In this document: one piece after another, positions 43,204 to 53,161 of the stretch
How positions within the stretch are numbered: the first letter of the stretch is position 1
Layout: each line of letters starts with the position of its first letter
NCBI GenBank assembly: GCA_011947345.1
Contig: JAAVTG010000467.1
Coordinates: forward strand, 1-64,000
Length of the DNA: 64,000 bases
Source of the DNA: Phytophthora quininea
Taxonomy: Eukaryota > Oomycota > Peronosporomycetes > Peronosporales > Peronosporaceae
Direction: 5' to 3'
Position numbers and translations under genes: made by a program
The notes under the pieces: model-generated
What the model was told of the DNA's origin: nothing
Databases searched by the model: none
Seen by the model: the letters and a program-made list of their open reading frames with translations, nothing else

Positions 43204-43435
43204 TTTGTCTACTACTATCACACACGCACGACTTGCGCAGGTGACGGGATCCCAGCGAGCTGATGGACGCTGACGAATGCGAAATGTCTGGTTGGCTCCA
43301 ACCGCTTCGAATCAAATGCACAAAAATACAACTCAATAAAAAATGACCTAAAAATGTTGCACGAAGGTAAACCGTGCCTCTTCAAGCTTGGTACTACGTC
43401 GACGTCGACATTTGCGCACGTCCAGCAGGCTAGCG

Positions 43436-44404
43436 ATGGCTGTATCCAAGCAGGCGGCGTGTCTGCAGCGCTTCCGCTACATGGAGGGCCACTTCCTCAA
43501 CACCCGTGGCCAGAGCCTCTTCTACTGCGCCGCGTTCCCCTCCCCAGACGTTCCCTTGCGAGCTGTCGTGCTGTTCCTGCACGGCATTGGCGAGCACTCG
43601 CTAAGGTTTTCGCACGTGTACAGCCACCTGTGCACACAGGGTTACGGTGTTATCGCCTACGACATGCTGGGCCACGGCCAGAGCGACTGCGAGAAGCCAG
43701 GACTGCGCGCGCACGGCTCCGAGTTCCAGTTCTTTGTGGACGACACCAACCAGTTCGTGACTGCTGCCAAGCTGTCCATTTACAAGAATATGCTACCGGA
43801 AGGCAGTGCAAACCCTCCCATGGTCATTATGGGCATCTCCTTTGGGGCTCTAGTGGCTCTGAATACGGTGCTGTCGGGCAAACACTCGTTCCAGGGCTGT
43901 GTCGTGGCCAGTCCGGCCATCGCCGTCGAGTACACGCCAATGCTAAGAGTGATGGAGATGGTCTCAAAGCCACTGGTGTGGATGCTCCCCACGGCCAGAC
44001 TGGTGGCGGGGGTCAACTTTGCAGGGTTGACGAGAGACCCAGAGTTCTTGGAGGACTACATGAAGGACCCACTGAACGTCACGGACAATATGACGACTCT
44101 CATGGCGGTGCAGGTTAGTATTGGCATGAAGGGGCTGCAGATGAGTCCGCAGGTGGTAGATACCAACAGCGGGTTTTGTAAGACGCCGCTACTTGTGCTG
44201 CAAGGCACAGAAGATAAGGTCACCAGTGTGCGGGTCGTCAAGGAGTTCATGGGCCGAGCTAAGACCAAAGACAAGGAACTGAAACTGTTCCCGGGACTGT
44301 TCCATTGCTTGTGGAACGAACCGGAGAAGCAACAAGTAATGGAGTATGCGAGCGACTGGCTCAATGCGCGATTCCCGGTCTCCTTGAGCACTTCCAAGCT
44401 GTAA
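43436..44404 (+). CDS. alpha/beta hydrolase, monoglyceride lipase-like, dispersed paralogue
   Basis: A 322-residue intronless gene. Start is MAVSKQAA at 43436; the in-frame start at 43388 adds 16 residues and aligns less well. Canonical motifs are LHGIGEH (oxyanion hole), MGISFGAL (nucleophile Ser135 in GxSxG), GTEDKV (acid) and GLFHCLW (His). It is clearly homologous to the four array hydrolases along the full length (shared AYDMLGHGxSD, FVDDTNxFV, FLEDY/YFEDF). It hydrolyses monoacylglycerol- or lysolipid-like esters by family inference. It sits outside the array and probably represents the conserved member. Confidence 0.85.
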   Translation: MAVSKQAACLQRFRYMEGHFLNTRGQSLFYCAAFPSPDVPLRAVVLFLHGIGEHSLRFSHVYSHLCTQGYGVIAYDMLGHGQSDCEKPGLRAHGSEFQFFVDDTNQFVTAAKLSIYKNMLPEGSANPPMVIMGISFGALVALNTVLSGKHSFQGCVVASPAIAVEYTPMLRVMEMVSKPLVWMLPTARLVAGVNFAGLTRDPEFLEDYMKDPLNVTDNMTTLMAVQVSIGMKGLQMSPQVVDTNSGFCKTPLLVLQGTEDKVTSVRVVKEFMGRAKTKDKELKLFPGLFHCLWNEPEKQQVMEYASDWLNARFPVSLSTSKL

Positions 44405-44486
44405 TGGGGCAACACTCCAGTCACGAGGTAAATTCTTGCCGTCGAATGAATGGGCTGCGGGTATTATTCTTTTTGCATTTATCTTC

Positions 44487-44742
44487 CTACGCAGCATTGC
44501 AGATGTATGGAGCCGTAGCAGGCGAAGCTTGTGGGGTCCCAATGGTTTCCGCGACTGGTATCGCTACTACAGTCACCTCCGTCGTTTTCCTTGCCTTAAT
44601 ATTTTCCTGGTCTGCGGCCTTCCTGGGCACGCGACGAAGGCGCAGCACACGAGTATCGTCACGACTAGAATGATGAGATTGGCGGTCAGCCCAGCATTCC
44701 ATCCCGTTTCGTGGGAGTTTCCGTAGCAGCTCGGCCCGACAT
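44487..44742 (-). pseudogene. small membrane protein, family member 4, frameshifted
   Basis: The minus-strand ATG at 44742 is followed, in mixed frames, by HETGWNAGLTANLIILVV and TILVCCAFVAC (membrane span ending in Cys). The tail EVTVVAIPVAETIGTP has the family box. At least two frame changes are needed. It is closest to member 5, which starts similarly. Confidence 0.5.
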
Positions 44743-45018
44743 GGGTTTGAATTTGGAGAGTGACTTGGCGGCTATGTTCTTGAGAGTGAATTGCAAAGTG
44801 CCCTCAGCGTAGAGGATCGCGCGAAGGCTTTCAGTGATGCAAATGTAAGTCTGTTTCGGATGGCACTCGCGTCGATGACTGTCAATGAATCAAGCTACAG
44901 CCATGAAACGAAAGCAGCATGAATCCTGCTTTACTATCGTATCGGAAGCCGTTCGTATTTCTCACGTCAAAATGCATCTTGCTTTATTATCGGGGTAGTC
45001 CTGGCACACAACGAGCAC

Positions 45019-45288
45019 TTATGCTGCGTCGAAAGAAGCGACCGAGGTCCCAGTTTTGGGGACTGCTATCGCTACTGGGTAAACCGACGTCATTGGTGTC
45101 GCTGTAGTAAGACTGGTTCTTAGATGTGCGTTCACAAGCTGTCTGCTGCGCGGAGTTCGCTTCCTTAGGTGTGTGATGAGCTTGACGATCGCCACCAGGA
45201 CGACGATGGCGATGCCGCCAATCGCCCAGCCATACCCTGTTCGGTGGTAGTCGCCATGGTTTGTGTGGATAACTTCTTGGTCTGACAT
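45019..45288 (-). CDS. small single-pass membrane protein, family member 5
   Basis: An 89-residue protein starting MSDQEVIHTNHGDYHRTGYG. The single span WAIGGIAIVVLVAIVKLI is followed by a basic Arg/Thr-rich tail and the family box YPVAIAVPKTG. It lacks the Cys pair after the span. The function is unknown. It is divergent from member 6, 468 bp apart. Confidence 0.6.
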   Translation of the reverse strand: MSDQEVIHTNHGDYHRTGYGWAIGGIAIVVLVAIVKLITHLRKRTPRSRQLVNAHLRTSLTTATPMTSVYPVAIAVPKTGTSVASFDAA

Positions 45289-45755
45289 GGGTCTGAGGAT
45301 TGACGGTACGTTTTGGGGTCTATGCGGTGGTGGGCAAATTGCAAAGTGAGCTCCAAGACGCTAGCTTCTGGTGTCAACGACCATTTCCATTGCTACGAAG
45401 TCGACAAGGTCCTCCTTTTTAGCTACACTAGCGATATGGCAAAAAATGTTGGCGATTAAACAAATGGTCCTCGAAGTTCACGGCCCAATAAATCACTTTG
45501 CTGAGCAGCATCTGCTGAGCACGCTTGTCAATGTTGTGGCTGTGCAATCTCGAGCCTCTTGATTCTTCAAGCGCTAACAAAGGAGGTGAGACGGCAACTG
45601 GCTCCTGGATCATTCGACTACAGAAGACGTCGACCGTGAACTGCTACAACAGCTTTCACTGATTGAGGCAAACACCATGACAAAGGATACCAATACTAAT
45701 CACGTTCTAACCCGCTGTCACTTTGCCATTCATCCTCTACAAGCCAGGTCGGACC
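45289..45755. other. intergenic between members 5 and 6
   Basis: About 470 bp of divergent upstream sequence with no supported reading frame. Confidence 0.5.
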
Positions 45756-46028
45756 ATGTCAAACAACTACTACGACTACGATAGTGCCGACAGCTACGAT
45801 TCCGCTGATGCCTCCTGGAGTGTTTGGCTGATCCTTGGCATCGCCTTCGCCGGTGGGACTCTCTTGTGTACCATCGTCGCATGCTGCAAAGCGAGCATCG
45901 ACAATAGCCGGACAGCAACTCCGACAAGCTCGCTGGATACACCTCGATCGGAAATGCTTTTAATCGCGATGCCAGTAGTCGCAGACTCGTTCGCCACCGA
46001 TGCAACATACTTACAAAGTGCCGCTTAA
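45756..46028 (+). CDS. small single-pass membrane protein, family member 6
   Basis: A 90-residue protein starting MSNNYYDYDSADSYDSADAS at 45756 (context GACCATGTC). A longer frame begins at 45723 but adds nothing family-like. The span VWLILGIAFAGGTLLCTIVA is followed by CC and a Thr/Ser-rich tail with MLLIAMPVVAD. Its N-terminal Tyr/Asp/Ser repeat is the most pronounced in the family. Confidence 0.65.
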   Translation: MSNNYYDYDSADSYDSADASWSVWLILGIAFAGGTLLCTIVACCKASIDNSRTATPTSSLDTPRSEMLLIAMPVVADSFATDATYLQSAA

Positions 46029-46113
46029 AAAGTTATATAAGAATTGCTTTATTGATCTACATTGACGACAGCTAGACTATTGTTTGTCCTGTTGTGATTG
46101 TTTTATGAGAGCA

Positions 46114-47425
46114 TCAAAGCTCGTGTGGTCGTTCAGCTTGTCGGTAGTACGAGTCCACGTAAAACTTGGGCTCACCAATCGACACGACGTTGGCATTTTC
46201 CTTGGCAATGACTCGAAGTTCTGAGTCGTCACCACTGCAAAGAGACTTCTTGCCGCAAAAGCTCTGCAGCACTTGAATACCAGGCAACACTGGATAGATT
46301 TTGTGCTCGTCGCTTCTGGATGACTCAATTTTCTCCACCACAACCGAGAACGCAGGGAGGATAACGTCTTCGTCCAGCAGGCCTGAAGGTGTCGACGAGT
46401 TCTTCCTTCCAATCCGCTCAAATGGCGGTGAGACTGCTCCATTCTCGTACGAGCTGTCCTCACTCCAAGTCGGCGAGCGCACTTCATCGAGAGCGTCGTC
46501 AGTCGCCTTGATCGGGCTAGGCCATTGAGTCCAGCGAGGCATGACGATCGCCTCCGACTTATAACTGTATTCGCTGTGATCGGAGCCTTCATCGGAAGAT
46601 TGGCTGGGGAAGTCGTCCCATCGATACTCGCTGAGGCTTGTCGGTTGGTTCGAGCTTTGTGTTGTGAGCACATTCCACCTCGCACAGCTCGCTTGTAGCA
46701 GAGCTCTAGAAGACACACGGAAGACCCGCCATGCTGCTGGCAGTAATCGTTGGCCATCGCCCGCTTTTCGCAGTTGGCCGAGACGCATCTGCGGTAGCCG
46801 CCGTGCCCAACACACAGGCCATCGTACTGCACCACCTTGTTGCAGTCTTGAATTTTGCAACGTTTGCCTCCACCTGCATGCAGAACAAGTTGGTCAGCTC
46901 TAGCGCTTAAAAACTCTTTGAATTGTGGGAAAGTGTACCATGTGCAATGCAGGCGCCGCCGCTCTGTGCTCGCTTGAGGCATCCTTGGTAGCCACATTTC
47001 TTGCCACCTCCGTGGACCCAGCAGAATCCACCGGATTGAGCGCTCTTGGAACAGTCAGGAGTCTGGCAGCGTTTGCCACCTCCATGAGCTACGCACAGTC
47101 CTCGACTCACGACACTTGTGGTGCATCCGTCCACCGAGCACTTGTTGCCTCCTCCGTGGGCAATGCACCGACCGCCACGCTTTGCCGTCTTTTTGCATTC
47201 GGGGACACTGCATCGTCGTGTGTGTGTTCTAGTGGCAACCTCTGTGCTCATCAGGTTCAGAACGAGATTGTCCGTCGAGCTGGAGCAGAGCAACTGGTCA
47301 AGTGATGCCATGGCAACCGAATTGGCGCGGAGATTGTCACCTGGCAAAAGCACGAATGCCATCGTTGCTGAGAGCGACGGAGCTGGAGATGCGACAATGG
47401 TCGACCGAGACGAATTCGCTTGCAC
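46114..47425 (-). CDS. WRKY19-like zinc-ribbon repeat protein
   Basis: Minus strand, two exons: about 47425-46939, a 65-bp intron (GTACAC...TGCAG, 46938-46874), and 46873-46114. Seven repeats of the type C-x4-C-x9/10-C-x2-H-GGG (for example CSVPECKKTAKRGGRCIAHG) run across the splice site. The intron falls inside a HGGG. This is the zinc-ribbon found in plant WRKY19-like and many oomycete/stramenopile proteins, with presumed nucleic-acid or regulatory binding. The Ser/Glu-rich C-terminal half is in a frame that needs one more A in a short run (TTT 46656-46658 on the plus strand). In-frame start alternatives exist downstream (for example MAFVLLPG). Confidence 0.75.
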
Positions 47426-48119
47426 GTGCCGGTGGGTGGAGGTGAAACGAATGACCCGTTGGTAGGTTTCGCTCAGAGCGTGTTGTCCATAATAGCGAAC
47501 GATCTTTGAACGGCACAGCAGTCTTTGAGGACGCGTAGGTTTTTGTGGCGCGTAGACTATCCGTTGCTATCCGTCTCAAAAGCGTGTTTCGTACTTGACG
47601 GTCTGTGTGCGCGTCCGAAATCACTTGTAACCCGCTTTTACAATGCTATTTGGTGGATATCTTCTTGGCGAGCAATGTGCCATTTCCTCCAAGCAGCATT
47701 GAAGATTGGCGGCAAGTATTATTAGTGGGGAGTACAGCGTTGTGTCCTGCCCATCTGAGATCGTTTCTGTCTTTTGACAAGATTGCATCCCGGTCCAGCT
47801 GCGTCTTTAACAAAATAATGTCCTGAAGTCGCGATTTCTTGAACCGGAATAGTACAAGGCAAAGACTGGCACGGCGAAAACGGCTTGGCTCACACTTGCA
47901 GCATCCCACGATCGTTTCCAACGAGAATAGTAATCCAAGTGTCTTCATCGTCCAAAGAGCAGACCAATTGCGGTACTGCACATGGGAAGACTGGGAGCTG
48001 GAAGAAGAAGATAATGACGGCTACACCATTGATGACCGTGGAGTTGACGAAATCGAGGGCTATATTTCAAGTGATGTAGACGATTTTCCCTACCGTAGCG
48101 ATGTTTCGGAAAGCTAGAT
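47426..48119. other. intergenic with an acidic open frame of doubtful status
   Basis: At 47839-48117 a plus-strand open frame without an ATG ends in a strongly acidic sequence (WEDWELEEEDNDGYTIDDRG, then DEIEGYISSDVDD). It may be the 3' remnant of a lost gene. Nothing else was seen. Confidence 0.35.
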
Positions 48120-49059
48120 TTCATAATGCACTGGCCATGAGTTCGCCTCGCTCGTCCTCGCGGTTGAACATTGACAGCAGCGCTTGAATCCCTCCATACG
48201 ACGCGATGCTCATGGTCAACGCAAACTCGGCCAACTTCTGTGTTTTTGGAAGTTGCCACCACTGGCAAATAGATCAATTGAGTGCACGAGAGTGCTATTC
48301 CCGTGTTGGTAAGGCTGCTTCGGTCGGATGATGAAGCTCTCAAGGGTATTACGGCGCGGTTACTGTTCTCAACTTCGTCACCCACCTTACAATGATTGAT
48401 CCTGGCCTGATACCAGCCCATCGAATGGCGAACAGAAGCAGCGAAGCTGCTTCTTAGTTACAGCACCGTAGGTGTACGAGTTACCCCCAAGTTGGTTGTA
48501 CAAGTTGTTGCCAAGATTTTTAAAAACATATCTTTGAAGATGGAGTACAGAGCTGAAATTGCTCGAACTGAGGGAGTCGATCGGCTGGTTGCACTACTCG
48601 ATGATGATAAGCACGATGCCGTGAAATTTGCGGCTATATCGACCCTCGAGAACTTCAGTCGTGGTGTGGGTGGGCGACATCGCCGATCCGGATTCGTCGA
48701 TGCCATGGCATGCCGTCAATAGTGAAGCTGCTAGGAAGCGGTTCCGCGATCCAACGCTGGGCTGCCTTGGATGTTGTGAGGACTGTTATGTTAAACGACA
48801 ACGAGATTTGAGCCAGCAGCGCCGCGTTCGCTCAGCTGGCGGAATTCCGGTGTTGGTTTGCGATTATTATCTCGTGAGGAATGGACTGGTGGCGTCGGTA
48901 TTGAGGGTTCTGGACAAACTCTCGTCTTACGAGGCCAATGTCGCGACTATTGTGGAACAGAACGTCATCCCATTGTTGGCTGCTCTTGCCAAGCACAAGA
49001 CGGAAACAATCGCTGCTGCTGCTATTAGCACATTGAAAAGACTAGGGAACTCGAATTAA
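48120..49059 (+). pseudogene. armadillo-repeat protein copy C, rearranged remnant
   Basis: The first 140 bp encode a family N-terminal repeat on the opposite strand (QKLAEFALTMSIASYGGIQA). The plus strand then resumes with VRLLRSDDEALKGITARLL, EYRAEIARTEGVDRLVALLD, a frame change, and a C-terminal part at 48628-49059 ending in ISTLKRLGNSN. Large parts of the repeat region are missing. It is an inverted and deleted copy, certainly not functional as an ARM scaffold. Confidence 0.7.
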
Positions 49060-49261
49060 GGCGGCGGCTTGGATTGCCTCCGCGCTGATAATATCGTCAC
49101 TACGGCTAACACTAGCCGGGTTCCTTCTGCGATTTCGACTTGGCACCTGGGTAGAACGTCCGCGCGGTACGGCAAGATATCACCAAAGAAGCAAGATGGT
49201 ATGAAGCCATCAAGCGCCAATGTGTTTCCCCAAGTACTGCGGCTTCAGTTTGCAAGACAAG

Positions 49262-50210
49262 ATGTTGACAAAACTTTGGTCGTCCGCCACTCCAACTCCT
49301 CCATCCAACAATGTCTGTAGTGTTGATCCCAAACCTGTATCGGCCGCCCGGTTGATCGATTTGGTCGCCAGTGGGAAGAACCAGCAGAAATACCAAGCAG
49401 CCCGAAAGTTGGCCGAGTTAGCGCTGACCCACGAGCACCGTGTCGGTATCGCAAAGCTCGGTGGGATTCAAGCGCTGCTACTAATCTTGAAATCAACGAG
49501 CGAGCAGGACGGACTCAAGGCACTCGCAGTTAGTGCACTGTGGAATTTGGCTTTCCTGGATGCCAATAACACTGTGATTGCTACTGCCATCCCCATGGTG
49601 GTGGGGTTGCTTCGACCTAACAGTAAATCTCTCACGGCTCTAGTAGCGGGGCTGCTGTCCGAGTTAGCTCTCAGTTCCGATACTTATCCTGCAGTCGAAC
49701 GTGGTGGAATTGCGTTGTTGGTCGACGAAATGAAAACAGGAGGCATTGAAACCAAAGAGAACGCGACGCGGGCGCTTTGGCGTCTTGCTGCTAATGAGGC
49801 CAACCGAAGGGCTATCAGAAAAGCCGGATGTCTTGCCACGGTCTTCGCTCAACTGGAAGGCACTAGTGATGATCAGAAGACAAGCTGCATAGGGTTGCTG
49901 CGAGAGCTGGCACGAAGCAAAAACATCGACATGACCAAGTACAAGCATCACAAAGGCCTCGTGGAGCTGATTCGTAGTGGCACACGCGTCCAGAAAGAGC
50001 TTGCTGTTATCGCCTTGAGGGATTTAACGCAAAAACTGGTCCAACCAGGCCGTGGTCATCAATGCAAGAGCGGCCGAAACGCTAGTTGCGAGACGTCGGC
50101 TTTAGTCAGCGGGGTACTGCAGCTGAGGTGATCGGAAATCTAGCTCGGGTCGACGTTTCTTCTTGGCACCGAGTAGTTATTGACCTAGCAAACTGCGAAC
50201 AGACCCTTGT
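49262..50210 (+). pseudogene. armadillo-repeat protein copy D, 5' part, split by Copia
   Basis: Starts MLTKLWSSATPTPPSN. Units include RKLAELALTHEHRVGIAKLG, LWNLAFLDANNTVIATAIP, KENATRALWRLAANEANR and CIGLLRELARSKNIDMTKYK. It is open to about 50040. Several small frame errors near 50040-50130 precede the Copia insertion, which separates ...NCEQTL (before) from VTLLRNGDTDQQ (after, 55349). The interrupted sequence lines up with DQALVSLLRDGDTDQQ of copy B. Confidence 0.85.
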
Positions 50211-50211
50211 T

Positions 50212-50427
50212 TGAGAAGCAAATGCACAAGGTGTGCGACTTCAACGTCTGGGACGCGTCTGAGACGAGTAAGCTTTGGAGATCCGACCGTTAGACTTAGC
50301 CTTGCAGACAGAGAGAACAGTGAGTTCATTCCGCAATTTGCCAAGCGGTGAATAAAGCTAAGGCAATCCCCACTCTAAGAAGAGCTGCGCTAAGTGATAT
50401 AGTTGCTAGATAAGTGACTATTGCTCA
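50212..50427 (+). repeat. 5' LTR of the complete Copia element (216 bp)
   Basis: Starts TGAGAAGCAAATGCAC and ends GTGACTATTGCTCA (TGAG/CTCA inverted ends). I found no difference from the 3' LTR by reading. Confidence 0.9.
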
Positions 50428-50428
50428 T

Positions 50429-50444
50429 GGTTATGAGCCCAAGC
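50429..50444 (+). promoter_or_regulatory. primer binding site, half-tRNA type, overlapping gag start codon
   Basis: GGTTATGAGCCCAAGC directly after the 5' LTR is complementary to a methionine tRNA anticodon loop (CTCATAA with anticodon CAT) and adjoining stem. This is the arrangement known for Copia elements primed by a cleaved tRNA half. The ATG at 50433, the likely gag start, lies within it. Confidence 0.6.
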
Positions 50445-51422
50445 GGCGCGGAAGAGGATGGTCCTCGAGTGGATACGATTCGCTACTTAAAGTTTGATGG
50501 AAAGAACTTCTTGGCGTACAAGGAAGGCTTGAAAGCGGCGCTCAAGGCACGAAAGTGTTGGAAAATCCTGACTGGAGATGAAAGTAAGCCTGCACGTGAT
50601 GGAAGCGAGGAGACGAAGAGACGGCGCACGAAGTGGCGGGACAAGGTCTTGCTGATCAATGACATCTTGACGAACACGTTGGATGATGGAACCCGCGTGA
50701 GACTTGCCCATCTGGAGAAACCACAAGAGAAGTGGAAGGCTCTGGTGGATGATTTCGAGAAGAAGTCTTTCAATGTGGCATTGTTCAAGCGTCGTGAGCT
50801 GATGAGCGTGGAGTTTGATGCTGGGAGCGAGACAATAAGGGAGTACATTCATCGGGTAGAGGCGCTTAAGCAAGATTTGATCCTGATGAATGAAGAAGTC
50901 TCAGATAAAGATGTGACCACAGCTCTGTTAACGGGATTGGGAGACTCCTATCAAAATCTAGTGGAGACCTTTGACAATCTCGATGATTACACGTTGCAGC
51001 AAGTGAAGGTGAAGCTCACAAGTCGTGAGGAAAGGATGAACCAGGCTAAGTCTATTGCAGAGGCAAGAGCTCGGAAAGCGAGTACCACCGCTGCAGTAGC
51101 AAGTGGGTCGACACCTTCTGGGTCGCAGCAGTCCGGTGAACAGAACGCGTTGTTCGCTCAAGGGAAGAAGCAGCAACAGCGAGGAGGTAAAGGTGGTCGT
51201 GGTGGCCAAAAGAGGCGCCGCGCGAACGTCAGATGCTGGAACTGTGAAAAATGGGGCATTATGCGTACGAGTGTCGTGCTCCTAAACGGGAACCTTCGTC
51301 AGGTGGACCGCCGAGCAAGGGTAAGCCAGGAGCGCCTGGGAAAGCTGACAACGAGGACACCCACGAAGACGTTGCAGGGTATTACAACCCGAAGAGAAGT
51401 AAAACCAAGGGCAAACCTGTGA
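50433..51422 (+). CDS. Copia gag protein
   Basis: Capsid-like N-terminal part (YLKFDGKNFLAYKEGLKAAL, the Copia gag/UBN2 pattern), then a basic Gly/Arg-rich region and a zinc knuckle, C-x2-C-x4-H-x4-C. The knuckle is split between two frames: the run AAAAA at 51247-51251 is one A short of the frame that continues into pol (CWNC here, HYAYEC in the next frame). The frame as written runs on to 51422 as non-native sequence. Either a deletion, a sequence error or -1 slippage explains this. Confidence 0.8.
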   Translation: MSPSGAEEDGPRVDTIRYLKFDGKNFLAYKEGLKAALKARKCWKILTGDESKPARDGSEETKRRRTKWRDKVLLINDILTNTLDDGTRVRLAHLEKPQEKWKALVDDFEKKSFNVALFKRRELMSVEFDAGSETIREYIHRVEALKQDLILMNEEVSDKDVTTALLTGLGDSYQNLVETFDNLDDYTLQQVKVKLTSREERMNQAKSIAEARARKASTTAAVASGSTPSGSQQSGEQNALFAQGKKQQQRGGKGGRGGQKRRRANVRCWNCEKWGIMRTSVVLLNGNLRQVDRRARVSQERLGKLTTRTPTKTLQGITTRREVKPRANL

Positions 51423-53161
51423 CAGTCATCAAGGTAGTTCGTGGAAATGATGAGCCATGTTTGATGAATCCGGTGGCGGAGTCTGAGTCGGATGTGGAGT
51501 TTTTCATGCCTTTTGTCTTGGATAACGCTTCAGGAGTGCACATCTGTGGTTGTCGAGATGCGTTCAAGTCGCTGTCGAGTGACTGTAACGTGAAGATGAA
51601 GTGGTTTGACAACACAGTGAAGAAGGCTGAGCAGCATGGGATAGTGAAGTTTCGTGTTGTGGATGCTGTTAGTGGTGAACGGGTTCTGATAAGTGTTGAT
51701 GCGGTATTCGATGACGGTGCTACGAATTTGTTATCGCAGCGTTTACTGCTGGAAGAACATGGTTTTCGGGCGCAGTTAAGTGAAGATCAACAGGCGACTA
51801 CGTTAACGCAACCAATAAAGAATTGGGTGTGGAAATTTGACATGGTAGACGGACTCTTTCAGTCGATGGTGGAAGTCCCAAGTTCGAAGCCGGCAATGAC
51901 AGTCTTGCAGACATTACCTCAACCGAGAAATAATCTAAGGCTATGGCATTTCCGACTTGCACATGCGGGGTGGAATGCAATCAAGTTGATGGCTGATAAG
52001 GAGTTGGTGAGAGGATTGGAATTGTCGAAGGCAGATAGGAAGACTAAGGCGCGATGCTATAACTGTGAGATGGCGAAAATGAAGCGCATGTCATTCCGAA
52101 ACACGTCGCCGAAGAGAGTTGAAATTTCTTTTGAGAAAGTGTTTGTGGACTTGGGTTTTCTGAGTGTGCCAACTATTGAAGGCTACAAGATGTACTTGCA
52201 TGTGTTGGATGAAGGCTCAAGATACCAGTGGATATACTTGCAGCAGTCGAAGGAGGAAACAGTGCAGAAGCTGAGTGAATTTCGAGACTATGTGAAGGCT
52301 AGACATGGAAAGATTGTGAAAGCTTTTCATTCGGATCAAGGTTCGGAATTTACTAGTGGAGAAGTTGCCAGGATGTGTGCTGGTGAGTCGATACAGATAT
52401 TCGCTCATCCACATACTCCAGAAGAAGTGTGCTTGGTGGAAAAGGCGCATGGTGTTATGATGAATAAAGTGCGGTCAGTCCTGTATAGTAGCGGACTCCC
52501 TGAGATGTTGTGGGGAGAAGCAGCTGCATACGTAGTGGAGACGACAAATCGCACGACGACAAAGGGCAACAAGGACCAGATGACACCGCACGAGAAGGTG
52601 TTCGGGAAGAAACCGAGTGTAAGACATCTGAGACCGTTTGGCTGTTTCGCTTTCAAGTTTGTGGATAAGGTGTATCGCGACAACAAGTTGTCGAGGAGAG
52701 GAGCTCCAACTTTGTTGGTCGGGTATGCAGTAAAGACTAAAGGTTATCGCCTCTTGGACTTAGTGACTGGTGTGATAAGTGAGCACAGAGCAGAAAACGT
52801 GAAGTTTTACGAGCAGACTACGGTGTCTAAGGACTATGTGAATAAGCTGTTGAACACGGTTTATCGTCTTAGACGACGACCGGAGGTGGATAGTACTAGA
52901 CTGCCGTTTGTGACTCTGCCAGTTGCTGAAGTTCCTGAAAATGAGATGAGTGACGAAGTTCACGAGCGTGTAGAGGTAGATGAAGAAGTTGAAGAGGATT
53001 CTGGAAAGCCAAGACATATCCGTTTTGATGATTCTGGAAAGTCGAGGCGAGTACGTTTCAAGTTACCTACCGAGCATGCTGACAGTGACAGAGGTGAAGA
53101 AGATCTCAGGTCGGAGGGTCATCAAGCGCTAAGGGGGATAATGAACCTAATGAGCGCTTGA
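51251..53161 (+). CDS. Copia pol: protease and integrase
   Basis: Continues the zinc knuckle (MGHYAYECRAPK). A protease-like FVLDNASGVHICG segment at about 51515 has D-N-A-S instead of the usual D-S/T-G. The GAG-pre-integrase HHCC segment (LWHFRLAHAGW...CYNCEMAKM) is at about 51940-52085. The integrase core has VFVDLG, FHSDQGSEF and EKAHG as the probable D, D and E residues. The frame ends at a TGA at 53161 after a second break near a GGGGG run (53133-53137). Confidence 0.85.
   Translation: MGHYAYECRAPKREPSSGGPPSKGKPGAPGKADNEDTHEDVAGYYNPKRSKTKGKPVTVIKVVRGNDEPCLMNPVAESESDVEFFMPFVLDNASGVHICGCRDAFKSLSSDCNVKMKWFDNTVKKAEQHGIVKFRVVDAVSGERVLISVDAVFDDGATNLLSQRLLLEEHGFRAQLSEDQQATTLTQPIKNWVWKFDMVDGLFQSMVEVPSSKPAMTVLQTLPQPRNNLRLWHFRLAHAGWNAIKLMADKELVRGLELSKADRKTKARCYNCEMAKMKRMSFRNTSPKRVEISFEKVFVDLGFLSVPTIEGYKMYLHVLDEGSRYQWIYLQQSKEETVQKLSEFRDYVKARHGKIVKAFHSDQGSEFTSGEVARMCAGESIQIFAHPHTPEEVCLVEKAHGVMMNKVRSVLYSSGLPEMLWGEAAAYVVETTNRTTTKGNKDQMTPHEKVFGKKPSVRHLRPFGCFAFKFVDKVYRDNKLSRRGAPTLLVGYAVKTKGYRLLDLVTGVISEHRAENVKFYEQTTVSKDYVNKLLNTVYRLRRRPEVDSTRLPFVTLPVAEVPENEMSDEVHERVEVDEEVEEDSGKPRHIRFDDSGKSRRVRFKLPTEHADSDRGEEDLRSEGHQALRGIMNLMSA

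Noticed and set aside
43354..44118. 254-codon plus-strand frame
   Set aside because: Shadow frame of the hydrolase gene at 43436-44404; no recognisable protein features.
51240..51260. Programmed -1 frameshifting in the Copia zinc knuckle
   Set aside because: The local sequence GAAAAATGG is not a canonical slippery heptamer, and two more single-base breaks occur later in the element, so a lost base or sequence error is more likely.
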